Shown here one piece after another: positions 46,701 through 58,700 of a DNA stretch of 64,000 nucleotides. Positions within the stretch are counted from its first letter, which is position 1, and every line of letters begins with the position of its first letter. Made by a program: the position numbers and the translations under genes. The notes under the pieces were generated by a model that was given only the letters and a program-made list of their open reading frames with translations, was not told where the DNA came from and did not search any database. The DNA is from Spirometra erinaceieuropaei (lineage: Eukaryota; Platyhelminthes; Cestoda; Diphyllobothriidea; Diphyllobothriidae): positions 300,621 to 364,620 of the forward strand of contig CACRXP010000419.1 in assembly GCA_902702965.1 (NCBI GenBank). Direction: 5' to 3'.

Positions 46701-49700
46701 TGCTGGGCCTATGAAGCTTCAGTCACAGCGCGGTTGTCTACCCTCGCCGCGATACTTTCTGCACTTCTGCCTCCCGTAAAATCAAACCTAGGGGCATTGT
46801 CCCTCCCGCCTTTTCCTGCCCAAGACCTAGAGATTATCACTCCAACCTATTGGTCGTTAATTGCCTCCTGCCTTGGTTTGCCGTTTTCAATTCCCCCTCC
46901 TCTTTTCAGTGACTGAAAAGTCATGCCCTCCTCTATTCAGATTTGGGTAACTCGCTCTTTGCTTTCCATTATTAGCGGGCAGCATTTGTGTGTTGCAGAG
47001 CTTGCGACCTCCCCTCTACTTTCCCCCCACGTCCGCCTGATTTCCTTATCCTTATGTTATCCCCGCCCCTTTGCTCGGATTATCTCTTCTCTCCCTCCCC
47101 CTCTATTCCCCCTTTCCTCTGTCGCCTCCCAACTCCATACCCCTTTCTACTCCTCCGTCCTGTACCTCGTCTGTTAGCCTCCTCTCTCTCCTTTTGTGTC
47201 TGCTCCTCTCCCCTCTGCTGCCATCGTCCCTCCCGCTTCCGTCCCCTTCGATTTATGTTTCTCATTCCCTCTCTCTCTCTCTCTCTCTCCATGTTTCACA
47301 TTAGTTTATCGTTCTCTCCCGTCCCTGCCGCAGATAACTTTTCAGTCTTTCTTCCCTTCCCTCTTTCCTTATCCTCTACCTCGCCCCTCCCCCTTTCCTT
47401 GCTCTCCTGCCCTTTGTGTTTTTTGTTACGATTTGATCTTCGTTGTGGCTTCACCGTACACTGTTCCATTGCAGGCCAACCTGTCGATTCTCCGGCCCAC
47501 CGCTCACCGCCTTCGTCTTTATCGCGACTTCAGCGGACGGTTTCTCTCAGTCCCTCTGAGATGTCTATCGATACAAGCGTAAGTTTTGCTTCTAGNNNNN
47601 NNNNNNNNNNNNNNNNNNNNNNNNNNNNNNNNNNNNNNNNNNNNNNNNNNNNNNNNNNNNNNNNNNNNNNNNNNNNNNNNNNNNNNNNNNNNNNNNNNNN
47701 NNNNNNNNNNNNNNNNNNNNNNNNNNNNNNNNNNNNNNNNNNNNNNNNNNNNNNNNNNNNNNNNNNNNNNNNNNNNNNNNNNNNNNNNNNNNNNNNNNNN
47801 NNNNNNNNNNNNNNNNNNNNNNNNNNNNNNNNNNNNNNNNNNNNNNNNNNNNNNNNNNNNNNNNNNNNNNNNNNNNNNNNNNNNNNNNNNNNNNNNNNNN
47901 NNNNNNNNNNNNNNNNNNNNNNNNNNNNNNNNNNNNNNNNNNNNNNNNNNNNNNNNNNNNNNNNNNNNNNNNNNNNNNNNNNNNNNNNNNNNNNNNNNNN
48001 NNNNNNNNNNNNNNNNNNNNNNNNNNNNNNNNNNNNNNNNNNNNNNNNNNNNNNNNNNNNNNNNNNNNNNNNNNNNNNNNNNNNNNNNNNNNNNNNNNNN
48101 NNNNNNNNNNNNNNNNNNNNNNNNNNNNNNNNNNNNNNNNNNNNNNNNNNNNNNNNNNNNNNNNNNNNNNNNNNNNNNNNNNNNNNNNNNNNNNNNNNNN
48201 NNNNNNNNNNNNNNNNNNNNNNNNNNNNNNNNNNNNNNNNNNNNNNNNNNNNNNNNNNNNNNNNNNNNNNNNNNNNNNNNNNNNNNNNNNNNNNNNNNNN
48301 NNNNNNNNNNNNNNNNNNNNNNNNNNNNNNNNNNNNNNNNNNNNNNNNNNNNNNNNNNNNNNNNNNNNNNNNNNNNNNNNNNNNNNNNNNNNNNNNNNNN
48401 NNNNNNNNNNNNNNNNNNNNNNNNNNNNNNNNNNNNNNNNNNNNNNNNNNNNNNNNNNNNNNNNNNNNNNNNNNNNNNNNNNNNNNNNNNNNNNNNNNNN
48501 NNNNNNNNNNNNNNNNNNNNNNNNNNNNNNNNNNNNNNNNNNNNNNNNNNNNNNNNNNNNNNNNCCCGACATACAGGTATTCTAATTTTAGATCCGAGCG
48601 GACACACCGGCTTACTCTTACGACGGTCTGTGCAGTAGTGTGCACCACGATTAACTCTGAGGTCTGGGGCTGATGCAGTATGTGACTTATCCCCTGAAAC
48701 GTTAACTGAAGTGGCAACAACGCAATATGTGACCCAATCCAGAATGCGGAGGATAGGTCATCGGGGGTTACGACGCTGGTGGAAGTAGAGGTTTATATGA
48801 GTGGGGCTAATGGATGGGAAGGAGAGCGGTGAAAAAGGAAGAATTTTTGGAAAAATGTTCTAATTCCGTGAATAGGTTCAAATAGATACGTGCATAACTT
48901 TGAAAACGAGGTGAAAAATCGAATACTAGGAAAATTTAACACCAAAAAACCAAAGGAAGCTAAATTTAGCGCCTGCACAATAAGTCGCCAAGTTCAGAGA
49001 CCAGGGCGGCGAAGTAGCCAATGGAAACCCAAGGACGAATGACGTTAGCGAGCCCCACAGGAGTAATGTGGGAACGTTGACCCAGCAGCACGACATAATG
49101 AAACAAAACAGCGGAACACATGGAAGCTACCAAGGTGGCCAGCAAAGGTAAAACATGCCATATTAGCGTATATACCAACCAACAAATAGGCTGAATGCGG
49201 TATTTGAGCTAAAATTTGTTATCTTGAAAAAAGGCCATCAGTATACCCAAATAAATCAACACTACTTCCGTAAGAATCAGTAGGCAGTAATAACTACTCT
49301 GCAAAGTTGGGTCGCATATTCCGTCCTTTCCTGATAGTCTAAAATATGATGTCGGTTAGCAAGTATTGCAACAAGCACAAACAGGGACTGCAAAACCGCC
49401 ATGGTTGATATCGAAATACTTCAACCGCCCTGGTCCATGTCTCCTGCGCTGTGCCATTCATTTGACGAACCAGCTTCTTCAATCAGCCTACCAGAACGCA
49501 ATTTCGAAAACGAACGCACTTGAGCGGCGCGGTTATGTCTCTGCACAAGACGGAGCCATTCAGTGGATAGTTTTGAAATCTGATAGTTTCCATCGCTCCC
49601 TAAGTCCTTGTTCTAAGCATTATAAGAATGGCTGCCGCTGTTACAGGCGTATGTCGTGAAACATTAGCCAAAATTCTGAAATGTGTTTCAGACTAGAGAG

Positions 49701-52700
49701 GATTGCTTGGGTGTGGTTTTTATATTGATTATCGTGCCGTATAATCTCAGGACATTTCGGTTGCGTCATAATGCCAGCTTTTGGGTGCCTTTCTCTCCTA
49801 CCACCTGCAGAAACCATACTCGTGAAAAACGACTACTTAATTAGGCTTATTTTCCCCGTCGATTTTCGATGGCCTTTTGAATTCAAGTATAGTTCACTAT
49901 AATGCGCACAAGAACATCTTTTCCTGTACTTAACTGCTAGCTAATTACATCTTATTCTAATTCTGTACTTAAAGAAGGGATATCTTTCCGTTTTAAAAAA
50001 GTTTTCAGTTCATGAATAATTTTTAATTTTCATTTAGGGTTTCCAAACTACAAACAGTATTCTTTTCATGTAATGAAAGTCTTGCATCCCTCGGTGTCGT
50101 TAAGGAGACACCATATAGGGGCCATTGGATTTGACAATGGTAATGGACCATGTTGTTCACTCCTCAAGCAGCAAGAACATGCGGACGAATATTTGGATGG
50201 AAATTCACTGTTGTAAAACTCTTGAAAATCGAAAGATGCCCTTACTTCGAGTATGAAGCTTAAAGAAGATGTGGTTTGCTTCCAAACGAGTTCAAGGAAG
50301 GGTAGTGTTATCACCTTTTCTATATGTTTGCATTTACAAAAGCATCGAGGATTGATGGGGAAAATGCATACCAATTGAGTAGTCGCTCTTTCCCGAGTGT
50401 TGCTGTTTTAGGCGGCCGGAACGGAGCCTATTCAAAAGCCGGCATTATAGCGTGGCTAAAAAATCTTGGGATTATCACTAATCACTATCACAGCATCGCC
50501 CAAGTAATCCTCTCCTGTCGAATAGTCATTTCAGAATTTCGACTAGCATTTCAGGAGATACGTCACTTACTGTTGACTCGATGGCAGGGGAATTGTGGGC
50601 ATTATGTGCAGAATATTCATCGTTCGCTTCTGTTTAACAATATTTTGAAGGGTTTCGCAGGTAGGGTTTTGCGAGCGTCCAGGCTTTCACTAAAATGCTG
50701 CCCAATCCCCGTCTATCCAATATGTGACTCTTAACCAGTGGCGCCGCCTACCAAGTCCCACTTGCCAACTCCCATCGAGAGGTCCTGCAACGGTACAATT
50801 CATCATGCACGTAGTCACTGTAGCCAGAGTAACCTTTCGACCAACACCCGTTGATCATGCGTGTACCCACTAACTTGCTCGGTTCTTCCGTCCGTAAGGA
50901 CAATTGCTCTTCCCTTGACTAAATTTATTGTACTCTTGACGCGTCGGCTCCCTAGAATTAAAGCGTTTAATCTTCGAAAAATTTGAATGTCTCACTAGCC
51001 TGCTCTATTTTTCCCCCCTATTCTGGTCCATTAGCCTGTTCGTGGATGTCTGGCAGGTTTGTTTGTCCCCAGCAGCGGGCATTTGAACCTCTCTTTTGGG
51101 GGGTGAGGTGGAGGGGGGGGGGGGGTTATTTGGTGTGGTACCTCCACTGCCTCCGTGTCGGCCGAGTTTGTTGTCAGGCTGTCTCTACTCCGGTTTCCTG
51201 ACTTCACCGCGGTTATCTTGGACAGGGCACGGGAATGTGGACCCTCCTCTTCTGGTTTTCCCAAAGCAGTTGCAGTTCAAATCACTGCAGTGTGTTGCAT
51301 ACATACCGCCGGAATTTCGCTATGCAACAACTTGTCCTCCGGTGACATTGCATGTCGCCATGCATACCATTTGGTTCGCGTCTGATCGTTTGATAGTTGC
51401 TGTGCTCCGTAAGATTGTTTGAGCATCCGTTGGTCCGGAGGAGGTTACGGAAGCATAATCATCCGGCTCCTTTGTCGGCTGATATGCAGCAATGCGTGTC
51501 ATAGTGGTTGCTGTCGAAGTATGGTATTTGCCTTGTGGACTTATGAATTCTGTGCTTTGCAGCTCACCACTTGTACACCGGTCGCAAAATGACTTTGAGG
51601 AAGGGAAGCTGGTTGCTTGTATCTGCTTCCTACGTGAATTGGATAGTCGGTTCAATCGAGTTTAGCAATTCCTTATTGTGCTCAATACGGTTTCTCTTGG
51701 CCAAGACGCGAGGGACATCGACATAAGGAAACCGGGACTTCGATCAGTATTTAGTACATACCACATATTCTATTTGTTGAAGGACCACTTGATACGAAAT
51801 CGATCGTACCCCTCCTTGCAATACACCGATATCTTATCTGTCCACACGCGCTGTCCGGGTCACCTAAAAGTCTGTCCAAATCCTGTCCAGCAGTTAGCGG
51901 TGTGACGGCACTGTTCAAATGTACTCCGCTCTGTTAAACACGTGCTGTAAAATACAGATGTTAACGCGTTCTTCAAAAAGTACTTTCATGGGTAAAGGCA
52001 TGGGCGATGGATTTACTGTTTCCCCTGGGGCTTATTTACTTTGTCCGGGAGCCTAATCGTATAAAAGAATCGTCAATAAAACCGCTACTTGTTTGCAATA
52101 AGTAGCCACATTTTGGAACTAGGTGCAGTTTTATTCCGCTTAGGACATCGGATTTTTCCGCACTTTTTTTTAAAAAAGAGCATTGTCCGACTGAAAATTG
52201 GAGAAAAGTCACTTTTTACCGTTTTGGACGTTTGTCGGCGGCGTTATTGCGGCTTGCATCTTTAGACCCAAACCGTGGACGAGCAATAACAAGCGCAAGG
52301 CCTCACGTTTCGTCCAATCACCCCGTAGTTGCACGTACTTCAAATTCGTCTGAACATAGTAAGTGAAGCCCTTAAACAATGCTGCGGGGCGGTGCACCCG
52401 TGTAGATTCACCTTAATTTTTCACTCAGCCCATCTTTTTTGCGATTGTACCCTGTCAAACGCCCCTTATCTACCACGAAAAAGACCGTTACACACTTCAG
52501 AGACTTGCTCCATTTGTGTAATTTTTATGGCTGTGTGGTGAAAACCATTTCTTGCTAACTTACCTCATCTTCCACAACTATGCATCGTTTCTGAATGCTC
52601 TTGTTTGTCGACTGAGACATTCACCTGCGTCTTCAAGAAACAAGTACCTGTTCCATTTTACGTTTTTTACGTGCCTCACTGAGGACCTTTCCCTTCTTAG

Positions 52701-55700
52701 TCATCTTCATCATCTCCAATTTATATAATCGGCCACTTTTCCAATCCATCCTCCCTGATCAGCTTCCTCGAAGTCTGGATGTGGACCGCTGGGCCGCTCA
52801 TGACTTCCTCCTCTCCCTAATGAAAGTGGTCTCTAGCCTTGTGAACGCGCAATCGGTGCAAGAAATCGATGAAATTCTGATTTCCTTCAGTTCCAACTAC
52901 TGCGCAGGTTTCGTCTCGCTTAGTATCTTTTCTGTTTGCATTTATTCCTCGGCATTCTTCTTCTTATTACCTCGCTCTTATTGATTTTTTTATGAGGCGG
53001 CAGGGAACACAGTGATGCAACTGTTCCCTTTTTTCCAACAATTATTGTTTCCTAAGTTTTTGAAGCTACCTCCGCAGTACAGAACCACTAGCTTGCTAAG
53101 CTTGCCCAACAAAATATTATGTGCCTATAGGCATATGCCCCAAATGAATGCGTTGCCTTCTGGCCTTACCTGTATATTTTGGCGGGGTAAGTACCAACGA
53201 GCTCTTTCTCAGCCAAGTATGTTTACCACGTCTAGCTTGTGTGTATGACTACCCGGAGCAGATATTCTCATTTCCTGACCGCTAGTTGGTGTTCGTGCAT
53301 TCGGCTGGAGACAGACCTTTCGGTCTGGTCCTTTAGACACCAGAGCCAACCACCTGACCATCCCTCGTTTACTTAAAAATATGTCTGGGCACGTGGAAAT
53401 ATGACCGAAATAATACCAGACTTTAGTGCGCTCGAACATTCAGCTACTTTTCGCACCCAACTTCTACGTCCTTAAAATAAGTTTGGCTCCTCCTATGGAA
53501 GAAAGCTCGTTTACAGAACTTCATTTGTCAATTGTAACGCACGCAACCCTGGGCTAATCGGTTTACCTGGATCCATCCGTATAAACGAACACCAGCACAC
53601 GAGACCAGCATTGTCGCCTGGCTAACAAAGAGAGGCCGAGAATTTCTGGTAACAACGTACTCATATGAGGTATGTATAAATAGACATCGACTTAGATGTT
53701 AAGTAAAAATTTCTCAGGAGTAAATGGAGGTCAACACAATCAATTCCCACCGGCCAACTAGATGCAACGTACGCGTATCTACTCAAACTCTGACCACCAA
53801 TAAAATCTCCTCTCAGGGACAATTGAGTAGTAACCTGATTTTACTCGGTGCCCATACGCTTGCAGGCAAGCTGATGATACAGATCCACACTTGATCGTCA
53901 GAGCGCAGTCTCTTCTCATGAGGATTATGCCGAGCCGGTATTTTTTCTTATAGGCAAGAGGTCAAGCGCCTCAGATAGAATTTTCGGCTCAGCGGATGTT
54001 TGCGCCCTCCCAGATGCACCCATCAATGATCCAGCGGGTACCTTGCTAAATGCGGATGCCGTCTATGCAGCTTCAATTGCAGCTCTGGCCCTAAACTATC
54101 GCCTGTTGGAGGCCGGTTTCTACGCCCGTAGTTCAAGTCAATTGGCTGGAAGCATTATGCGCGAGGTCAGTCTCCCCTCACCCTATTTGAACCCTTTGGT
54201 TTCCACAATCCTCCCATTTCCCAAAAGACAGACAGTTCTAGGCCTCTTACCATCTTTCGCTTTTTCCCGTGTGCATAAGGAACATACCGTTCCTTTTAAC
54301 TGAGCAGAATGACGGTGCAACTGTGAGCCCAATTTTACGGATCCTTTGATATCAAGTCTTATGAAGAAACAGGAGTCCCGAAGGCAATCACGCTTTCTTC
54401 TGTTGTGGTTAAGACGTCGGTTACGATGTTGAGGTCACTCTGGGTCCACCGACACATTCGGTTTCCACCAAACTCACCGATGGATCCGGTGGACACTTCT
54501 CTCTGTGTGTTTGCATCCAACGATATGGCCACTGTTGAGGATTTGGGTGTCTTAGTGGAGTCAATTTATGTCAGACTGCGATTGGTCTTGTCATCGGGAG
54601 GTGATAGAGGAGGGGTGCTGTAGATGCTGTGTAAGTCTACCATCACTACAAACCAATTCACGCGCAATCCACTGTCCTGAACCCACCATTCTGCTAGGCA
54701 CACAGTTTACATCGCCATTCGCAACGACCCAACTCGTATTCAGTGACCAGTGTCGCTTTACTCTTTTGTGTGAGACAGCATGAATATGGTTCAGAGGCGC
54801 TATACCACTAGGTCTCATGTTCGAACGTCCGGGTGCGCTTTTTAACTGTCACCTGTAACTTACCCTCAATAACCTCATTCCATCCCGTAACCCCCCTCCC
54901 CTCCCCCCTGTCCCCTACATCTTCCCCCACAGGAGCAGTTTCTGAACTCACTGTTGGGCGCTGGACTATTGTTATACGTCTCCGAAGCCTGGGTTTCTCA
55001 GGTATACAGAGGAATCTGTAAACAGGACATCCTGAGCATTGGAGGCCTCGTACCAGGGGACCAGGCCGGCAACCAGCGTGGCGCATGTCTCATCAAATTC
55101 CTCACTGACTACGACGGAATCAACTGGCGACCAGAGGTACGTTTGGGATTCTCCATCGTTCATAGTTGGTTGTTAGGCCTTAGATGGTTTGTGTTGTTTC
55201 TTGTACGTGCTCTATTTTACGCCTCTGGCCGAGGATCCACCAAATGTCCCAGACTCGACCTTTTTGTCGAGGCTGCACTTACATCCACAAGCCTCTGCGA
55301 AAGCTCTCTTGCCATCCACCCCCCACCATGAATAGTCAAAAGGCCATTCTGTTCAACCTCGCTATTGACTAGATCCCCAGCGCGTCCCTTCACTGTTTTG
55401 ACTGCGTTGAGTTTCCATCGGGATGCCGACTGGCTAACCTGGACTACACTGACAGGTACCCCTTGGTAGCATCAAGTCTTGCGGATCTACAGTGCGTGAC
55501 TGATCTCACGAAATGTTGGCCAAAATTCTGGAATGCGTTTCCGATTAGGAAGGATTGCTTAAGTGGGGTTGTTATACTGATTACCATGCAGCTTAACCCC
55601 ATAACATTTCGGACTCGCCAGGATGTCGGCTTTCGAATGCACTTCTTTTTGACCCACAGAAAGCACACGGTAAAAAATGAGTACTTAAGTAGCATGCATT

Positions 55701-58700
55701 TTTCCTATTGATTTTCGGTGCTCTTATAAATTCAAATATAGTTTACAGAAAACATGCACATAAATATGTTTTCTTTTGCTCATTTGGAAGGAAATCGCAT
55801 TACCTTCATATTTTATGCCCGAAGAAAGTGTGTATTTAGGATTTAAAAAAACTTTCTAATTATGAGATTTTTAAGGCCGCACATGTCCGTTTACTAATAC
55901 TCCTCCTGAAATGTACAACACAGTCCGGATCCATTGCAAAATTTCATGAACTCCATGTGTTATCTTCTTAAATGCATAGAGGAATATATGATTTTCCTTA
56001 CGCGGAAAGCATGCACCTTGTAGACTGAAATTGCTAAACGCTGATGCAATGGCAGATCAGGCTGAAAATTATTGGGGAATCGAGAAACTTTTTTAAAACC
56101 TAAATACACACTTTCTTCGGGCATAAAATATGAAGGTAATGCGATTTCCTTCCAAATGAGCAAAAGAAAACATATTTATGTGCATGTTTTCTGTAAACTA
56201 TATTTGAATTTATAAGAGCACCGAAAATCAATAGGAAAAATGCATGCTACTTAAGTAGTCATTTTTTACCGTGTGCTTTCTGTGGGTCAAAAAGAAGTGC
56301 ATTCGAAAGCCGACATCCTGGCGAGTCCGAAATGTTATAGGGTTACGCTTCATGATAATCAGTATAACAACGCCACGTTAAGTAATCCTTCCTAGTCAGA
56401 AACGCATTTCAGAATTTTGGTCGACATTTCATGAGATCGGTCACGCACTGTATAGTCTCTGGGGACAGGGGGTGAATGAAGTCCCAAAATTCGTCGGCTG
56501 GCCAGGCCACTATTGTCGAGCTGCGCCCATCGGGATTACATAGCTGTCGAACTGAAGAATTCGACCCTTTCAAACATCTCGTGGCGAGGCTGCCGCCGGA
56601 TGAACAATGTAAGGACGACATTTTCACCGGAATCGATGCTGGTCGCAGGGTTTTCACAATTCTTCAAACCGACCCGACGCAACATCTCCGTCTGCACTAA
56701 GAACAGCAAGCACTGTGCATCCGTCCGATTTGTCCTCTACGGTTGTGATTTCGGGACTCTGCACGTCCAGCATGAACGATAACTGATGGTATTTGACCAC
56801 GCTGCCTGAGGATCATCCTTCTAGTGGAGTGCGCCGTCTTGGTCTGAGATGAGTCAGTCCGCACTCGCGAGGTGGTTTGAGCACGTTCTTAGTCCGCGTC
56901 ATGTGCTAGGTATTGCTGCCCTCGATCAGTGGCCACTGATCACCTGCAGGCGTCGAAGAGCGGATCAAGTTAAAGCCCGTCTCGACACAGTTCGTAAAAA
57001 CGTGGAAGCGGCTCTCAGACCTCCGGTATTCGTCTCCATTGCTGGAGGAGAGAGTGGATCGAGCTGTCCAGCTCTGCTATCATGGGTCGCCATGCATGGA
57101 GAGGTACAATCCGCGACAACATCGGGACCAGATAGATGAGGCATGATCACGACTATGCGAAGTATAAGTTGCCCCTAACCTTGCGGATGCCTAAGCCTTT
57201 AGTTGGAGGGAAAAACGAGTGAGTGTGGGAAAGTGGGTTAATCAGGCAGCCTTATGGGTAGTGCCTCTCAGTCGATGACTGTTTGGTTACCGAGCCTTGA
57301 AGGATGACGGCCCAGGCTAAATGCAGGACCACATGTCGCCCCTCTAGGTCAAAATGTCTCTAAGCGCATGCTACGCCAGCATCAGCAAACCATGGCCATC
57401 GCAGCCTGGTATGCGCTGGTAGTTCCCTGATATATGGTTCCCTGCCGGTAGATGCGCTTGCGCTTCCGCTGGGTATACAAGTGGTGGGCATGGCTACACA
57501 GTCATATCGTCCTTCTGACCCCTGTTGGGGTGTTGTTGCTGTTGTTGTTGGTCAAAGACCTGGTCATTTGCTGTGTAGACCAGGGGATGTAGAGTGGATG
57601 GCCAATGTGCGAGCTCGACCCTGCCATCCACCTGCACCCTCTCCCGCCTCCGGTCTTCCTGACTCTGTCTTGACACCGGGTCCAGGTGGGGAGTGGGGAA
57701 GAGAGAGTGCGGTAGATGCTGCGAAAGTGTACTATCACTATAAACTAAGTCACGCACAAGTCACCGTGTCTGCTATGTAGCACACGGACATTTTCGAGAA
57801 CGACTGTCGAGCTGTCGAATGAGGCAAGGATGGATGTGTAAGGAGAGCGTGTTAGGTGCTGCGTAAGTTCGCCTAGCTATAAACTAATCCATGCTTAAGT
57901 CACCGATGCTGCGATCATTCTGCTGTGCAGATAGTTGACATCGTCGATCGCGACCTTGAAGCCGTCAGGAACCAATGGCGCCTAGAGGAGGGATGTTTTG
58001 TCTGACAACAAAAATAACAGTTATTGACTTTATTCCGAAAATGGTCTGAATTCACCCAGACGGTAAGAGCGGGAGAGAGAGAGAGCGTGCGTCAATGCAT
58101 CAGCTGACTGGAATGTGGCACCGAACCACTGCAACCTGAAATGTTTGCACTTTAGCTGTGGAATGAGCTGCAAACTTCAAATTTGGTACTTCATGGGTCA
58201 CATCAAGTGCTGCCATAGGACTTCCTCCACCTTTGATGACTCGGCTTGCGAACCGGACAGAGATACACCAGTGGGCTTGTTTTCCTGTCCATTAGGACGG
58301 CCACCATCAGATACGATTGCGGATACAATTACGCTTGTCATAATCGAGGCAGAGACCGATCAGAGTTTTGATTGGACATCTGAATTCGGGCTTTCCCTAC
58401 ATTCATCGCACAGCTGAGGAAGATAGTGACAGTCAGGTGCCTTCCCTAGACGTGCCAGTTGCCAGAAATGAGGACAAGAACATTTAAGTGGTCATTTCTA
58501 TCATATCCAGCGTAATGAGCCGCTTATTTCCCAACCCCAAGTTGTACATTGGCGGCTTTGCGCCTAGCTAACTGATCATGTTTTGTTGGAAGACCTCCTA
58601 GATTGCCAATAGAAGCGAAGAGACGAGTCCCAGGAAGTAGTCTTGAAGAAGGAGACACGATCGCTGGGACAAGAGCTTTATTAGCCTGACGTTTCGAGGA

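Larger units (their letters stand above)
44976..47474 (+). other. Intron, ARFGEF3-like gene (2.5 kb)
   Basis: Holds the inverted-end element with telomere-like core, a dispersed repeat, a telomere-like block and a long pyrimidine tract, listed separately. 45950-47030 has no recognised feature. Confidence 0.5.
47579..52762 (+). other. Intron(s), ARFGEF3-like gene, including gap
   Basis: Holds the 969-N gap, foldback copy 5 and a run of 13 G at 51113-51125. The family needs roughly 50 more linker residues between exons 13 and 14, so an exon is probably in the gap or was missed. The remaining sequence has no recognised feature. Confidence 0.45.

Noticed and set aside
46988..48720. Open frames of 320-560 codons on both strands
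   Set aside because: They consist mostly of N from the assembly gap, plus translation of a CT-rich tract.
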